Assembly: GCA_015065765.1 (NCBI GenBank)
Contig: SVPP01000001.1
Location: 211,928-275,927 of the forward strand
Direction: 5' to 3'
DNA from: Oscillospiraceae bacterium
Lineage (GTDB): Bacteria; Bacillota; Clostridia; Oscillospirales; Acutalibacteraceae
DNA length: 64,000 nucleotides
Below the pieces are notes generated by a model. That model was not told the DNA's origin. It ran no database searches and saw only the letters and a list, made by a program, of their open reading frames with translations. The position numbers and the translations under genes are program-made. Numbering within the stretch: the first letter of the stretch is position 1; each line of letters starts with the position of its first letter. This document shows positions 1 through 8,286 of the stretch, piece after piece.

Positions 1-764
1 GAAATATCGGAGAGCATTTTCGGCTCCTCTGATTTTTCCACAAGCATCAGATATTCTATATTGCCCTCGGGACCTTTGATGGGCGAAAATGTAAGATTTT
101 TTACATTAAATCCGTTTTCAACTGCAAAAGAAGTTATAGTTTCGATTACTTCAACATGAGTCGAAAGCTCTCTGACAACACCTTTTTTGCCGATTTTTTC
201 TCTGCCCGCCTCAAACTGAGGTTTGATAAGACAGACCGCCATGCCGTCTTTTTTCAGAAATTCACGAAGAACAGGCAAAATAATTTTAAGTGAAATAAAA
301 GATACATCAACGCTTGCAAAGTCAATTTCTTCGCTGACTGTTTCTTTATCAAGATATCTGAAATTTGTTCTTTCAAGGTTTACTACTCTCTCGTCAGTTC
401 TGAGTTTCCATGCAAGCTGACCATAACCAACATCGATTGCATAAACCTTTTTCGCACCTCGCTGGAGCATACAGTCAGTGAAGCCGCCTGTTGATGCGCC
501 GATATCCATACAAACCGCATCATCAAGCTTAAAACCAAAAGAATCCAGTGCTTTTTCAAGCTTATACCCTCCTCGGCTGACGAAGGGCATTTTGCTGCCT
601 CTGACCTCAAGAGAATCCTCAGGCTTTAAAAACATTCCCGCCTTAAGTGCCTTCTGACCGTTGACATAAACCTGTCCTGCCATAATGAGAGCTTTTGCTT
701 TCTCACGGCTCTCAGCGTGTCCCTGTTCAAAAACAGCAGCATCGAGTCTTAATTTTTCAGCCAA
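1..764 (-). CDS. tlyA: TlyA family rRNA 2'-O-methyltransferase (partial, C-terminus cut by window edge)
   Basis: About 254 residues are readable. An S4 RNA-binding domain lies at the N-terminus (starting AEKLRLDAAVFEQG), followed by an FtsJ-type Rossmann methyltransferase with the SAM-binding stretch MDIGASTGGFTDCML. The family usually has about 270 residues, so little is missing. Known members methylate 16S/23S rRNA and were once called hemolysins. The start chosen is a TTG inside the end of dxs (overlap 8 nt); it sits about 9 nt after an AAGGTGA Shine-Dalgarno sequence. A GTG three codons earlier (773) has too short a spacing. Translational coupling to dxs is inferred. dxs-tlyA adjacency is common in Clostridia and Bacilli, which supports the call. 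Confidence 0.9.
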   Translation of the reverse strand, partial: MAEKLRLDAAVFEQGHAESREKAKALIMAGQVYVNGQKALKAGMFLKPEDSLEVRGSKMPFVSRGGYKLEKALDSFGFKLDDAVCMDIGASTGGFTDCMLQRGAKKVYAIDVGYGQLAWKLRTDERVVNLERTNFRYLDKETVSEEIDFASVDVSFISLKIILPVLREFLKKDGMAVCLIKPQFEAGREKIGKKGVVRELSTHVEVIETITSFAVENGFNVKNLTFSPIKGPEGNIEYLMLVEKSEEPKMLSDI

Positions 765-2622
765 TATCTTCACTCACCTTTTTAACCATTGAATCTGCAT
801 CAAGTCCGTATGTTTTAAGCTGAGACTCAACAGATGCCTGTTTTACAAAATCACTTTCAACTGCAGTTGCCGAATATTCACCCTTATAACCCTTCTGAAG
901 GAGAAGTGAGCCTAATTTTTCGGAAACCGAACCATCTCTGCGGGATTCTTCAAAGAAATAAATTTTCTTTACACCATTAATATTTTCAAAAACCTCTTCA
1001 TTAATAGGTTTGATTTTATTGAGTTTTATTATTTTAACGTCAATTCCCTTTTCACTGAGAAGAGATTTTGCTTTACACGCATTAGCAAAAAGTCTGCCGT
1101 AGGTTACAATTGCGGTTTCTGAGCTTTCACCATAAACATCAAAATCTTTGCCTGAATAGCTGTAATCTTCAGGTAATTCATTTTCATTTCCTCTGGGATA
1201 TCTTATTGCAACTGAATTTTCACATTCTGACACAGCCTTATCAAAAACTTTATTCATTTCATCAAATGATGACGGAGAATAAACATCTATGTTTGGAATT
1301 GTATTCAAAAACGGTACATCAAAAAGTCCCTGATGTGATTCGCCGTCCATTCCAACAAAACCCGCTCTGTCAATTCCGAGAATAATTTTAAGCTTCTGCA
1401 TTGAAACATCGTGCACAAGCTGGTCATAACAACGCTGAAGGAATGTTGAATAAACGCAGAAAACAGGAATCATTCCGTTTCTTGCCAATCCTGAAGCAAA
1501 TGTTACGGCGTGCTCTTCTGCGATACCCACGTCGAAAAATCTGTCCGAATAAATATCACTGAATTTTTCAAGACCTGTACCGAGGCACATAGCCGCAGTT
1601 ATTGCACAAAGCTTTTTATTATTTTCAGCCTCTGTGCAAAGCTTTTCTCCGAAAACATCTGAGAATGTCTTTTCACCGCTGACGCTCTCCCCTGTTTCAA
1701 CATCAAACTTTGAAATTCCATGGAATGTGCTTGGTGATTTTTCGGCAAAATCATAGCCTTTTCCTTTTGTTGTAATCACATGAATCATAACAGGCTCATT
1801 TTTATTTTTTGCAATTTCAAAAGCTGAACAAAGCTGTTCGATATTGTGTCCGTCAAAAGGTCCCATATATGCAAAACCCATTTTTTCAAACATGGTTGTG
1901 CCGTAAATTGAACTTTTTACATAGTTTTTAAGGTTTCTGATAAACTTTGCAATGGGTTTACCTACAAGAGGAACTTTGCAAAGAAAATTATATGTTCCTG
2001 TTTTCAGGAAATAATATCGTGGCTTTGTACGGATTTTTGAAAGATACATTGCAACAGAGCCCACATTTTTTGAAATAGACATGTTGTTATCATTGAGAAT
2101 TACAATAAGTCCGCTTTTTTCATCTCTGCCTGCGTTATTAAGCCCTTCGTACACAAGACCGCCCGTAAAAGAACCGTCACCGATTACTGCAATGGTTTTC
2201 CTGTTATCATCAAAAAGAAGTTCATTTGAAACACTGACACCATGTGCCGCCGAGACAGAGATACTGCTGTGACCGCTCGAAAGAACATCATGTTCACTTT
2301 CTTCACGGCGTGTAAAACCTGACAGACCGCCCTCAGTTCTGATCGAAGAAAACTGTTCACGTCTGCCGGTTAAAATTTTATGAGTATACGCCTGATGTCC
2401 CACATCCCAGATAATTTTATCCTCAGGCGAATTGAATATTTTATGAAGTGCAATTGTAAGTTCAACTGCACCAAGATTCGATGCCAGATGACCACCGTTT
2501 TTTGAAACAGTGGAAATAAGCTCCTGTCTGATTTCTTCTGCCAGAATTTTAAGTTCATCATTCGACAGTTTTTTTACATCATCAGGAGAATTCACTGCAT
2601 CGAGAAATCTTTTCCCATCCAT
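757..2622 (-). CDS. dxs: 1-deoxy-D-xylulose-5-phosphate synthase
   Basis: This thiamine-diphosphate enzyme condenses pyruvate with glyceraldehyde-3-phosphate, the first step of the MEP isoprenoid pathway. The product is 621 residues, the normal length. The TPP motif region is GDGSFTGG followed by LNDNNMSISKNVG, and the N-terminal DVGHQAYTHKILTGR is characteristic of DXS. The start is the ATG at 2622, 4 nt after the ispA stop and preceded by GAAAGGGA; an in-frame TTG at 2643 lies within ispA and is less likely. It forms a coupled group with ispA upstream and tlyA downstream. ispF of the same pathway is also in the window (26871-27344), so the organism uses the MEP route. Confidence 0.97.
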   Translation of the reverse strand: MDGKRFLDAVNSPDDVKKLSNDELKILAEEIRQELISTVSKNGGHLASNLGAVELTIALHKIFNSPEDKIIWDVGHQAYTHKILTGRREQFSSIRTEGGLSGFTRREESEHDVLSSGHSSISVSAAHGVSVSNELLFDDNRKTIAVIGDGSFTGGLVYEGLNNAGRDEKSGLIVILNDNNMSISKNVGSVAMYLSKIRTKPRYYFLKTGTYNFLCKVPLVGKPIAKFIRNLKNYVKSSIYGTTMFEKMGFAYMGPFDGHNIEQLCSAFEIAKNKNEPVMIHVITTKGKGYDFAEKSPSTFHGISKFDVETGESVSGEKTFSDVFGEKLCTEAENNKKLCAITAAMCLGTGLEKFSDIYSDRFFDVGIAEEHAVTFASGLARNGMIPVFCVYSTFLQRCYDQLVHDVSMQKLKIILGIDRAGFVGMDGESHQGLFDVPFLNTIPNIDVYSPSSFDEMNKVFDKAVSECENSVAIRYPRGNENELPEDYSYSGKDFDVYGESSETAIVTYGRLFANACKAKSLLSEKGIDVKIIKLNKIKPINEEVFENINGVKKIYFFEESRRDGSVSEKLGSLLLQKGYKGEYSATAVESDFVKQASVESQLKTYGLDADSMVKKVSEDIG

Positions 2623-2626
2623 CTTC

Positions 2627-3502
2627 TTAATTATCCCTTTCAAGAAGTTTTAATGCAAGATTTTTCAGAAATTCCGCATCATCACCAAAATAAGACAAAG
2701 CATTTACCGCTTCACCTGTAAGCTCTTCGGCATATTCTTTGGATTTTTCAATACCGAGAAGCGAAACATAGGTCGATTTTTCTTTTTCGCTGTCACTGCC
2801 GATTGGCTTACCAAGCTTTTCCTCGGTTGAAGTGACATCGAGTATATCATCAACAATCTGAAAAGCAAGACCAACTGCACCTGTAAAGATGAGTGCGTGC
2901 TCTGTTTTTTCTGCATCAGCGTTTGCCGCAATACAGCCAAGAAGTGCTGCACAGTTTATAAGTTTACCTGTTTTCAGATTATCCATGGTTTTGAGTCTGT
3001 CAAGTGAAACAGCTTTACCTTCACTCATAAGGTCAACCGTCTGGCCGCCTATCATTCCCTGATAGCCTGCATGTAAAGATAAAGCCTTTACAGCAGAAAC
3101 TTTCTGAGAATCGCTGAGTTCGGCCTTAGTTAACATTTCAAAAGCAAGTGTAAGAAGTCCGTCACCAGCAAGAAGAGCATATTCTTCACCGAATTTTTTG
3201 TGACATGAAGGTTTACCGCGGCGCATATCATCATCATCCATGCAGGGTAAATCATCATGAATGAGAGAATATGTGTGAATCATCTCAATTGCCGCCGCAA
3301 AAGGAAGTGCTTTCTTCACATCACCGCCACAAAGTCTGCAGAATTCAAGAACCAATACGGGACGGATTCTTTTTCCGCCATTCTGGAGACTGTAGCGCAT
3401 AGCATCGGCTACTATTTCTTCATCATAACATGATTTATCAATACTGTTATCGAGATAATCTTCAATCAATGCAAGATAACTGTCAAGCGTTCTTTCAATC
3501 AT
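2627..3502 (-). CDS. ispA: Polyprenyl (farnesyl/geranyl) diphosphate synthase
   Basis: A 291-residue all-helical trans-prenyltransferase that elongates DMAPP with IPP. Both aspartate-rich motifs are visible: the first as LIHDDLPCMDDDDMRRG and the second as FQIVDDILDVTS. Size and sequence fit the short-chain FPP synthase subgroup. The ATG at 3502 overlaps the end of xseB by 8 nt, so the two are probably translationally coupled. The order xseA-xseB-ispA-dxs-tlyA is a classic Firmicutes arrangement. Exact product chain length cannot be read from sequence alone. Confidence 0.95.
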   Translation of the reverse strand: MIERTLDSYLALIEDYLDNSIDKSCYDEEIVADAMRYSLQNGGKRIRPVLVLEFCRLCGGDVKKALPFAAAIEMIHTYSLIHDDLPCMDDDDMRRGKPSCHKKFGEEYALLAGDGLLTLAFEMLTKAELSDSQKVSAVKALSLHAGYQGMIGGQTVDLMSEGKAVSLDRLKTMDNLKTGKLINCAALLGCIAANADAEKTEHALIFTGAVGLAFQIVDDILDVTSTEEKLGKPIGSDSEKEKSTYVSLLGIEKSKEYAEELTGEAVNALSYFGDDAEFLKNLALKLLERDN

Positions 3503-3692
3503 CTTTTTTATCCACCTTAAGGTCAGTAATTTTCTGTTCAGCCTCGTTCAGGCATTTCTCACAAAAGGAAGCAAGACGCGTTCCCTCTTCAAAGAGTTCC
3601 ATGCTTTTATCAAGTGGTAAGCTACCCTCTTCGAGTTTTTCAACTGTATTTTTAAGTTTCTCAAGAGCCTGTTCATATGTCATGTTATTCAT
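3495..3692 (-). CDS. xseB: Exodeoxyribonuclease VII small subunit
   Basis: A 65-residue protein of typical family size, predicted to form a helical hairpin. The signature is TYEQALEKLKNTVEKLEEGS followed by LPLDKSMELFEEG. It binds XseA to form the single-strand-specific exonuclease VII. It overlaps xseA by 4 nt (ATGA) and ispA by 8 nt, indicating coupled translation. Function follows directly from family and neighbour. Confidence 0.95.
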   Translation of the reverse strand: MNNMTYEQALEKLKNTVEKLEEGSLPLDKSMELFEEGTRLASFCEKCLNEAEQKITDLKVDKKDD

Positions 3693-4885
3693 TCTATTAC
3701 CTCACATTTCACGTTGCCGTCTGCAAAGTTCAGAGTCACTTCGTTGCCTTTTTTCAGTTTTTCAGCACTTGTTACAATATTTTTTTCGCTGGTTACCATA
3801 GCATATCCTCTTGACAAAACCTTAAGAGGACTCATAGCATCAAGCTTTGAAACAAGCGATGCAAAGTCGTGTCTTTGCTTTTCGAGTGATAATTTCACCG
3901 CACTCTCACAGGCAAATGTCAGAGAATCAAGATATTGTCTGTGGGATTTTATCATGTCTGACGGCTTGACAAAGGATTTTGAAGAAACAAGATTTTTTAT
4001 TTTTTGTCTCTCATTATCAATTTTTATCTGCACTGCATTTTCAAGAAAAGCTTTTGCCGATAAAACATAAGACAAGTGCTCACGCATATCGGGTACTGCA
4101 AGCTCTGCCGCAGCAGAAGGTGTAGGTGCTCTCAGGTCTGCAACAAAGTCAGAAATTGTAAAATCCGTTTCATGACCTACTGCACTGATAACAGGAATTT
4201 TACAGTTATATATTGCTCTTGCAACCTGTTCCTCGTTAAATGCCCACAAATCCTCAATTGAGCCACCGCCTCTGCCTACAATAAGTACATCAGCAGCTTC
4301 TGTCTCACTGAAAAGATTTATTGCTTCCACAATCGACGGTGCCGCATTAACGCCCTGCACCTCAACACCTCTGAAAACTACCTCCGCAAGAGGAAATCTG
4401 CGTGACAGAACATTGAGAATGTCCTCAATCGCAGCACCTGTGGGAGAAGTAATTACACCTACTCTCATTGGACAGGAAGGTATTTCCCTCTTATGGCTTT
4501 CATCAAAAAGACCTTCATCAGAAAGCTTTTGTTTCAACTTTTCATAAGCTAAGTTCAGATTACCGAAGCCATTAGGCATCATATCTTCTATATAAAGCTG
4601 ATAAACACCATCACGGTCATATACAGAAATCCTGCCTACAGCAATTACCTGCATGCCGTCCTGTGGCTCAAAGCGAAGTCGTCTGTTTGCTGACGAGAAC
4701 ATAACTGCCTTTATGGAAGATTTTTCATCCTTTAAAGTCAGATAAAAATGTCCTGTTCTGTAGTGATTTTTAAAATTTGAAATTTCACCGCTGATGATGA
4801 CTGCTTTCAGATTAATATCATCGTCAATCAGTGATTTGATGTATGTGTTGACCTGTGTAACGGTCAGAGCTGAAGGAGTTATCAT
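3689..4885 (-). CDS. xseA: Exodeoxyribonuclease VII large subunit
   Basis: A 398-residue catalytic subunit, normal to slightly short for the family. The N-terminal OB fold (about residues 10-110) contains ISGEISNFKNHYRTGHFYLT. The central nuclease domain has GVITSPTGAAIEDIL and VGRGGGSIEDLWAFNEE, both diagnostic. A helical segment follows that should bind XseB. It overlaps the upstream TsaD-like gene by 4 nt and xseB by 4 nt. The role is degradation of single-stranded DNA during repair. Confidence 0.96.
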   Translation of the reverse strand: MITPSALTVTQVNTYIKSLIDDDINLKAVIISGEISNFKNHYRTGHFYLTLKDEKSSIKAVMFSSANRRLRFEPQDGMQVIAVGRISVYDRDGVYQLYIEDMMPNGFGNLNLAYEKLKQKLSDEGLFDESHKREIPSCPMRVGVITSPTGAAIEDILNVLSRRFPLAEVVFRGVEVQGVNAAPSIVEAINLFSETEAADVLIVGRGGGSIEDLWAFNEEQVARAIYNCKIPVISAVGHETDFTISDFVADLRAPTPSAAAELAVPDMREHLSYVLSAKAFLENAVQIKIDNERQKIKNLVSSKSFVKPSDMIKSHRQYLDSLTFACESAVKLSLEKQRHDFASLVSKLDAMSPLKVLSRGYAMVTSEKNIVTSAEKLKKGNEVTLNFADGNVKCEVIE

Positions 4886-5820
4886 TTTCTTTTCTCCACA
4901 ATCGACGATAAGATAGAAATGCCTGCCGCATTATCAGAAGAAAACTCAGGTTTTGCAAATCTACCACCGAATTTTTCAGTAAAAGACTTACTTATAATCG
5001 AGTTTGACATAACGCCACCTGCGTACACAAGAGGTAAATTTCCATACTTTTCAAGAAGTGCCTTTGTCATTTCCTCAAGAGTTCTTTCGATATAAGTTAT
5101 GCAGTATTTTGCAACATCAGCAGGTTTTTCGCCGTTTTCTATCATCTTACCGCATTTATTTTCAATACCTGAAAGACAACAGTCTGCGCCTTTCATAGTT
5201 GGTTTTATTTTATAAGTTTTCTCACTTTCAAGCGAAAGTCTGTCAAGCTCTTTCCCACAGGGAAACTGAAGATTCAGCATAACACCCACGCGGTCAATAG
5301 CCTGTCCGGCCTTAAGGTCAAGAGTTTTTGCAATCAGAGAAATGTCAAAAATTCTTTCCTTATCAGGTTTTACAAGCAAAGCCTCAGTTGTACCGCCTGA
5401 TAAATGGAAAGCTATAAACTCTTTATCGACGAGGTCAAGTGAGCCTGATGAATAGAGAGCTGCCGCTATGTGTCCTGCCTGATGAGAGAATGTATTGAGG
5501 GGAACTCCATTCACACAACTTACTGCTTTCGCCACACTGTGACCTGCTAAAAAGCAAGGCATGTAAGAGCCCTCTTCATCCCTCGGTGACACAGAGACAC
5601 CAACACTTGAAAGAGTAAATTTTCTATCTTTGAATAACTCGTCAAACATCATGGGAAGCTGTACTGTATGATGAAAAACCGCATCACTCTGGCGAAGTCC
5701 CAAAAAGCCTTCTTTTACAGGCAGAAGCTTTTTTACCTGTAAAACTTCACCTGTTTCATCATTGTACACACTGAGAGATGTTGTATAGTTGCTCGTATCA
5801 ATTCCAAGATGCTCAGCCAT
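4882..5820 (-). CDS. TsaD/Kae1 (peptidase M22) family paralogue
   Basis: A 312-residue ASKHA-fold protein related to TsaD, which makes the tRNA t6A modification, but divergent from it. The N-terminus HLGIDTSNYTTSLSVYN replaces TsaD's GIETSCDET-type start. The metal-site residues look intact: HQAGH in the middle and SDNAAG near the C-terminus, plus a YAGGVMSN nucleotide loop. The start is the ATG at 5820, overlapping the nusB stop by 8 nt and preceded by AAGGGAAC. Databases often label such proteins O-sialoglycoprotein endopeptidase, a historical name I would not trust. A canonical tsaD probably lies elsewhere; that cannot be checked here. Confidence 0.75.
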   Translation of the reverse strand: MAEHLGIDTSNYTTSLSVYNDETGEVLQVKKLLPVKEGFLGLRQSDAVFHHTVQLPMMFDELFKDRKFTLSSVGVSVSPRDEEGSYMPCFLAGHSVAKAVSCVNGVPLNTFSHQAGHIAAALYSSGSLDLVDKEFIAFHLSGGTTEALLVKPDKERIFDISLIAKTLDLKAGQAIDRVGVMLNLQFPCGKELDRLSLESEKTYKIKPTMKGADCCLSGIENKCGKMIENGEKPADVAKYCITYIERTLEEMTKALLEKYGNLPLVYAGGVMSNSIISKSFTEKFGGRFAKPEFSSDNAAGISILSSIVEKRK

Positions 5821-6217
5821 TACAATGTTCCCTTGAAATTGAACCGAGAATGCCGTTGATGAATGAACTGTCATTGTCGCCTGCATAAGTTTTTGCAAGC
5901 TCAACTGCTTCGTTGATTGAAACACCTACAGGCACTTCATCAACATAGAGCATCTCGCAAACTGCAATTCTGAGAATTGCAAGAGAAACTCTCGGAATTC
6001 TTTTAAGGCTCCAGCCTTTGCAGAATTTTTCAATGTATATATCGATATCTTCCATATTATCCTGTGTTTTCTTTGCGAGCATGAGAGCGAAATCATCCTT
6101 CTCTATCTGCTCGTCCTCATATGCGTCCTCTGCAATATCAAGAACATCTTCATCAGGTCTGAAGCTTTTTTCAAAAATAAGTATAAATGCCTGTTCTCTT
6201 GCCTGTTTTCTTGTCAT
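5813..6217 (-). CDS. nusB: Transcription antitermination factor NusB
   Basis: A 134-residue all-helical protein of normal length. It has the family start TRKQAREQAFILIFEK and the C-terminal PVGVSINEAVELAKTYA with SFINGILGSI, typical of NusB. It binds boxA RNA with NusE and drives rRNA antitermination. A strong intrinsic terminator hairpin (6238-6278) lies immediately upstream, between the Asp23-family gene and the nusB ribosome binding site AGGAGG, so expression may depend on read-through. Downstream it is coupled to the TsaD-like gene. Confidence 0.95.
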   Translation of the reverse strand: MTRKQAREQAFILIFEKSFRPDEDVLDIAEDAYEDEQIEKDDFALMLAKKTQDNMEDIDIYIEKFCKGWSLKRIPRVSLAILRIAVCEMLYVDEVPVGVSINEAVELAKTYAGDNDSSFINGILGSISREHCNG

Positions 6218-6237
6218 GGGCTTGTCCTCCTAAGGTA

Positions 6238-6278
6238 TAAAAAATACCCTGCAAATAGAAATATTCTGTTTTGCAGGG
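6238..6278 (-). terminator. Intrinsic terminator between Asp23-family gene and nusB
   Basis: On the minus strand an arm ending in TTTGCAGGG pairs with CCCTGCAAA (arms at 6247-6255 and 6270-6278), with a partly paired inner loop, followed by TATTTTTT. It ends just before the nusB Shine-Dalgarno sequence. Confidence 0.8.
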
Positions 6279-6291
6279 CACTTTGGTTGCT

Positions 6292-6663
6292 TTAAGATTG
6301 TGTAGGTGCGTTTTCGATATCAGCAGTTGAAATTGTAACATCAACCTCGCTGACCATCATACCTGTCATGTTCTGGACAGCGTTTTTGATGTTCTGCTGT
6401 ACCTTCTCAGCGAGAGTCTGAATCTTGGCATCCTGGCTGACCTTGACATAGATATGAATTTTTACATCTGTATCAGACATTGTTACATCAACGTACTTTG
6501 ATGCAGAATCTGCAATTTTATAGAAACTGTGCAGATTTATAGGTCTCTGGGCAAATCCGCTTACACCTTCAACATCCTTTGAAGCATTTACTGCAATTGA
6601 CGCAATTACGTCTTCGGAAATCACAAGACTTCCGGAATTTCGGCTCTTATTAATATTTGACAT
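6292..6663 (-). CDS. Asp23/Gls24 family envelope stress protein
   Basis: A 123-residue protein of the Asp23 (DUF322) family. It shows the typical LVISEDVIASIAVNASKDVEGV start and alternating beta/alpha segments (VDVTMSDTDVKIHIYVKVS). Members are abundant membrane-associated or cytosolic proteins linked to cell-envelope homeostasis. The start is the ATG at 6663, preceded by AAGGAGG; an upstream in-frame start at 6690 would lie before that ribosome binding site. It follows spoIIIAH and precedes nusB, a context common in Clostridia. The precise molecular function of the family is not known. Confidence 0.88.
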   Translation of the reverse strand: MSNINKSRNSGSLVISEDVIASIAVNASKDVEGVSGFAQRPINLHSFYKIADSASKYVDVTMSDTDVKIHIYVKVSQDAKIQTLAEKVQQNIKNAVQNMTGMMVSEVDVTISTADIENAPTQS

Positions 6664-6719
6664 TTTGTCTGCCTCCTTCCTTCTACACACTATTATACCA
6701 CAAACAAAAAATTTCTCAA

Positions 6720-7271
6720 CTATTTTGTCTCAATTAATGTAATATTTTCTGAAAAAATATTCGCCTGTGAGGCAATTATATCAATAATTTGTGTCGAAAT
6801 TGTGTCATTGAGTGTGTTTTTATTCAAAATCACCTGCACTTTACCGTCATTTATTACCACAACACACTCGCCGTTTGTCTTGGCACTAATCAGATTTTCA
6901 AGGTCTGTTTCAAGCTTGATCGTCCTTGAAATTTCTTCAAGAGATTTTTCAGCACTGACTACAGCCTCTGGAGAAGAGGTTGAATCCTTTATGATATCAT
7001 TCAGCACTTCAAGTGCTTCATCATGAGCTTTTTGTCTGTTTACTCTTGCTGTGTTAAAATATTCATTTACATTTTTAGAATTCACAAGCTGAGCTTCGCC
7101 AATCTCTGATGTGTCCTCCGAAAGTGTTTTTGAAGTTTGCGTGGTTTCCGATACAACAGACGACTGCTGAATCTGTGGTTTAGTGTAATACCAGTTCACA
7201 AAAACTGCTACGCCCAATGCCGCAATAAGTGTTGCCAGAATAATCTGTCTTTTCTTTACGATAAATCCCAT
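6720..7271 (-). CDS. spoIIIAH: Stage III sporulation protein AH
   Basis: A 183-residue single-pass membrane protein. Residues about 6-27 form a transmembrane helix (IILATLIAALGVAVFVNWYY), followed by a low-complexity linker rich in Ser/Thr and a C-terminal YscJ/FliF-like ring-building domain (about 85-183). In sporulating Bacilli, SpoIIIAH in the mother cell binds SpoIIQ in the forespore to form the feeding-tube channel. It is the last gene of a complete spoIIIA operon. The N-terminal half varies strongly between species, as expected. Confidence 0.9.
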   Translation of the reverse strand: MGFIVKKRQIILATLIAALGVAVFVNWYYTKPQIQQSSVVSETTQTSKTLSEDTSEIGEAQLVNSKNVNEYFNTARVNRQKAHDEALEVLNDIIKDSTSSPEAVVSAEKSLEEISRTIKLETDLENLISAKTNGECVVVINDGKVQVILNKNTLNDTISTQIIDIIASQANIFSENITLIETK

Positions 7272-7285
7272 GTTGATTCCTCCTG

Positions 7286-7819
7286 TCAGCTTTTCTTTTT
7301 ACAGACGCTGATTTTATTTGTTTTTATGTCAAGCACTGCAGAAACGGTATTGATAATATTTTCCCGTACTGCTGCATTGTCACCGCCGTCACAGACTACT
7401 GCAACACCTCTTATATCAGGCTCAATCACTTTAAGAAGCATACCGCTTTCAACCGCTGAACCGTTTTTCATTACTATGTACTCATACTCATATTTATTCG
7501 AGGCTTTATCGCCATCTGATTCTTCGTCAGTTTTTATTTCCCTTGCATAAACATTTTCTTCTCCCGCATCAAGAGTTACCATAACAACTGTTTCCCCCGC
7601 TCCCTCAACTGAAGAAATAAGTTGGGTCAATTTATCTTCAATCCTTTCTGCATATTCCTCTGTGCTTTCGGACGCTTCACCCTCATATTTATTTTCGTCT
7701 TTTCCCGTAAATTCCATGAGAACAAGAAACACAATTGCAAGTACAGCGAGAATTACAAGAACAAGTATTTTTTTATCCTTCATTAAAAGTTTTTTGATTT
7801 TCTCTATTTTTTCTCCCAT
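7286..7819 (-). CDS. spoIIIAG: Stage III sporulation protein AG
   Basis: A 177-residue protein with one transmembrane helix at about residues 17-37 (KILVLVILAVLAIVFLVLM) and an extracytoplasmic domain. That domain contains the family stretch LTQLISSVEGAGETVVMVTL and ends with VVCDGGDNAAVRENI. SpoIIIAG forms a large ring of the mother-cell side of the A-Q channel. It overlaps spoIIIAF by 16 nt, showing operon organisation. Confidence 0.92.
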   Translation of the reverse strand: MGEKIEKIKKLLMKDKKILVLVILAVLAIVFLVLMEFTGKDENKYEGEASESTEEYAERIEDKLTQLISSVEGAGETVVMVTLDAGEENVYAREIKTDEESDGDKASNKYEYEYIVMKNGSAVESGMLLKVIEPDIRGVAVVCDGGDNAAVRENIINTVSAVLDIKTNKISVCKKKS

Positions 7820-8277
7820 ATAAAAATAACCTCCGCAGAAAACATGGTTTTCAGGTTAGATTCAATCTGCTTTTCCCGGTAACTGAATTTTTCATATGCA
7901 GTTACAGTTATACTCTTTATGTAAATCTGATTTTCTTCATTTACATCTGCTGCAGCTTCTACTGAAATAAAATCCACTTCCAGGCTTTCAAGCAGCGACT
8001 CAGTTTCAAGAACAGACTGAAATTCTGCCTGAGAAAGCATTGATTCGCTGATACTGTCTGATAAATCCGATTTATTTTCAGAAAACTCAGGCAGTTCAAA
8101 ATCACTTTCCAGACCGTCTCCTGTTATGAACGGTGATAAAAAAGCACAGATAAGAAATGTAGCTACTACAACTTTCATCACTCGTTCAGTTCCGCCTTTC
8201 GGAGTGAGAATATTTACTACTGCACCGATAATTGCACAGAAGACAAGACTTATCATCCATTGTTTCAACAAATCCAT
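7804..8277 (-). CDS. spoIIIAF: Stage III sporulation protein AF
   Basis: A 157-residue protein with two N-terminal membrane helices (about residues 8-25 and 32-52) and a soluble C-terminal part. The segment between the helices, NILTPKGGTERVMKVVV, resembles the conserved core of SpoIIIAF. Its position between spoIIIAE and spoIIIAG confirms the assignment. It contributes to the mother-cell complex needed for forespore sigma-G activity. Confidence 0.9.
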   Translation of the reverse strand: MDLLKQWMISLVFCAIIGAVVNILTPKGGTERVMKVVVATFLICAFLSPFITGDGLESDFELPEFSENKSDLSDSISESMLSQAEFQSVLETESLLESLEVDFISVEAAADVNEENQIYIKSITVTAYEKFSYREKQIESNLKTMFSAEVIFIWEKK

Positions 8278-8286
8278 TTCCCGACC

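Noticed and set aside
4882..5820. O-sialoglycoprotein endopeptidase activity
   Set aside because: Historical annotation for the TsaD family; the metal and nucleotide motifs indicate an ASKHA-fold ATPase, not a protease.
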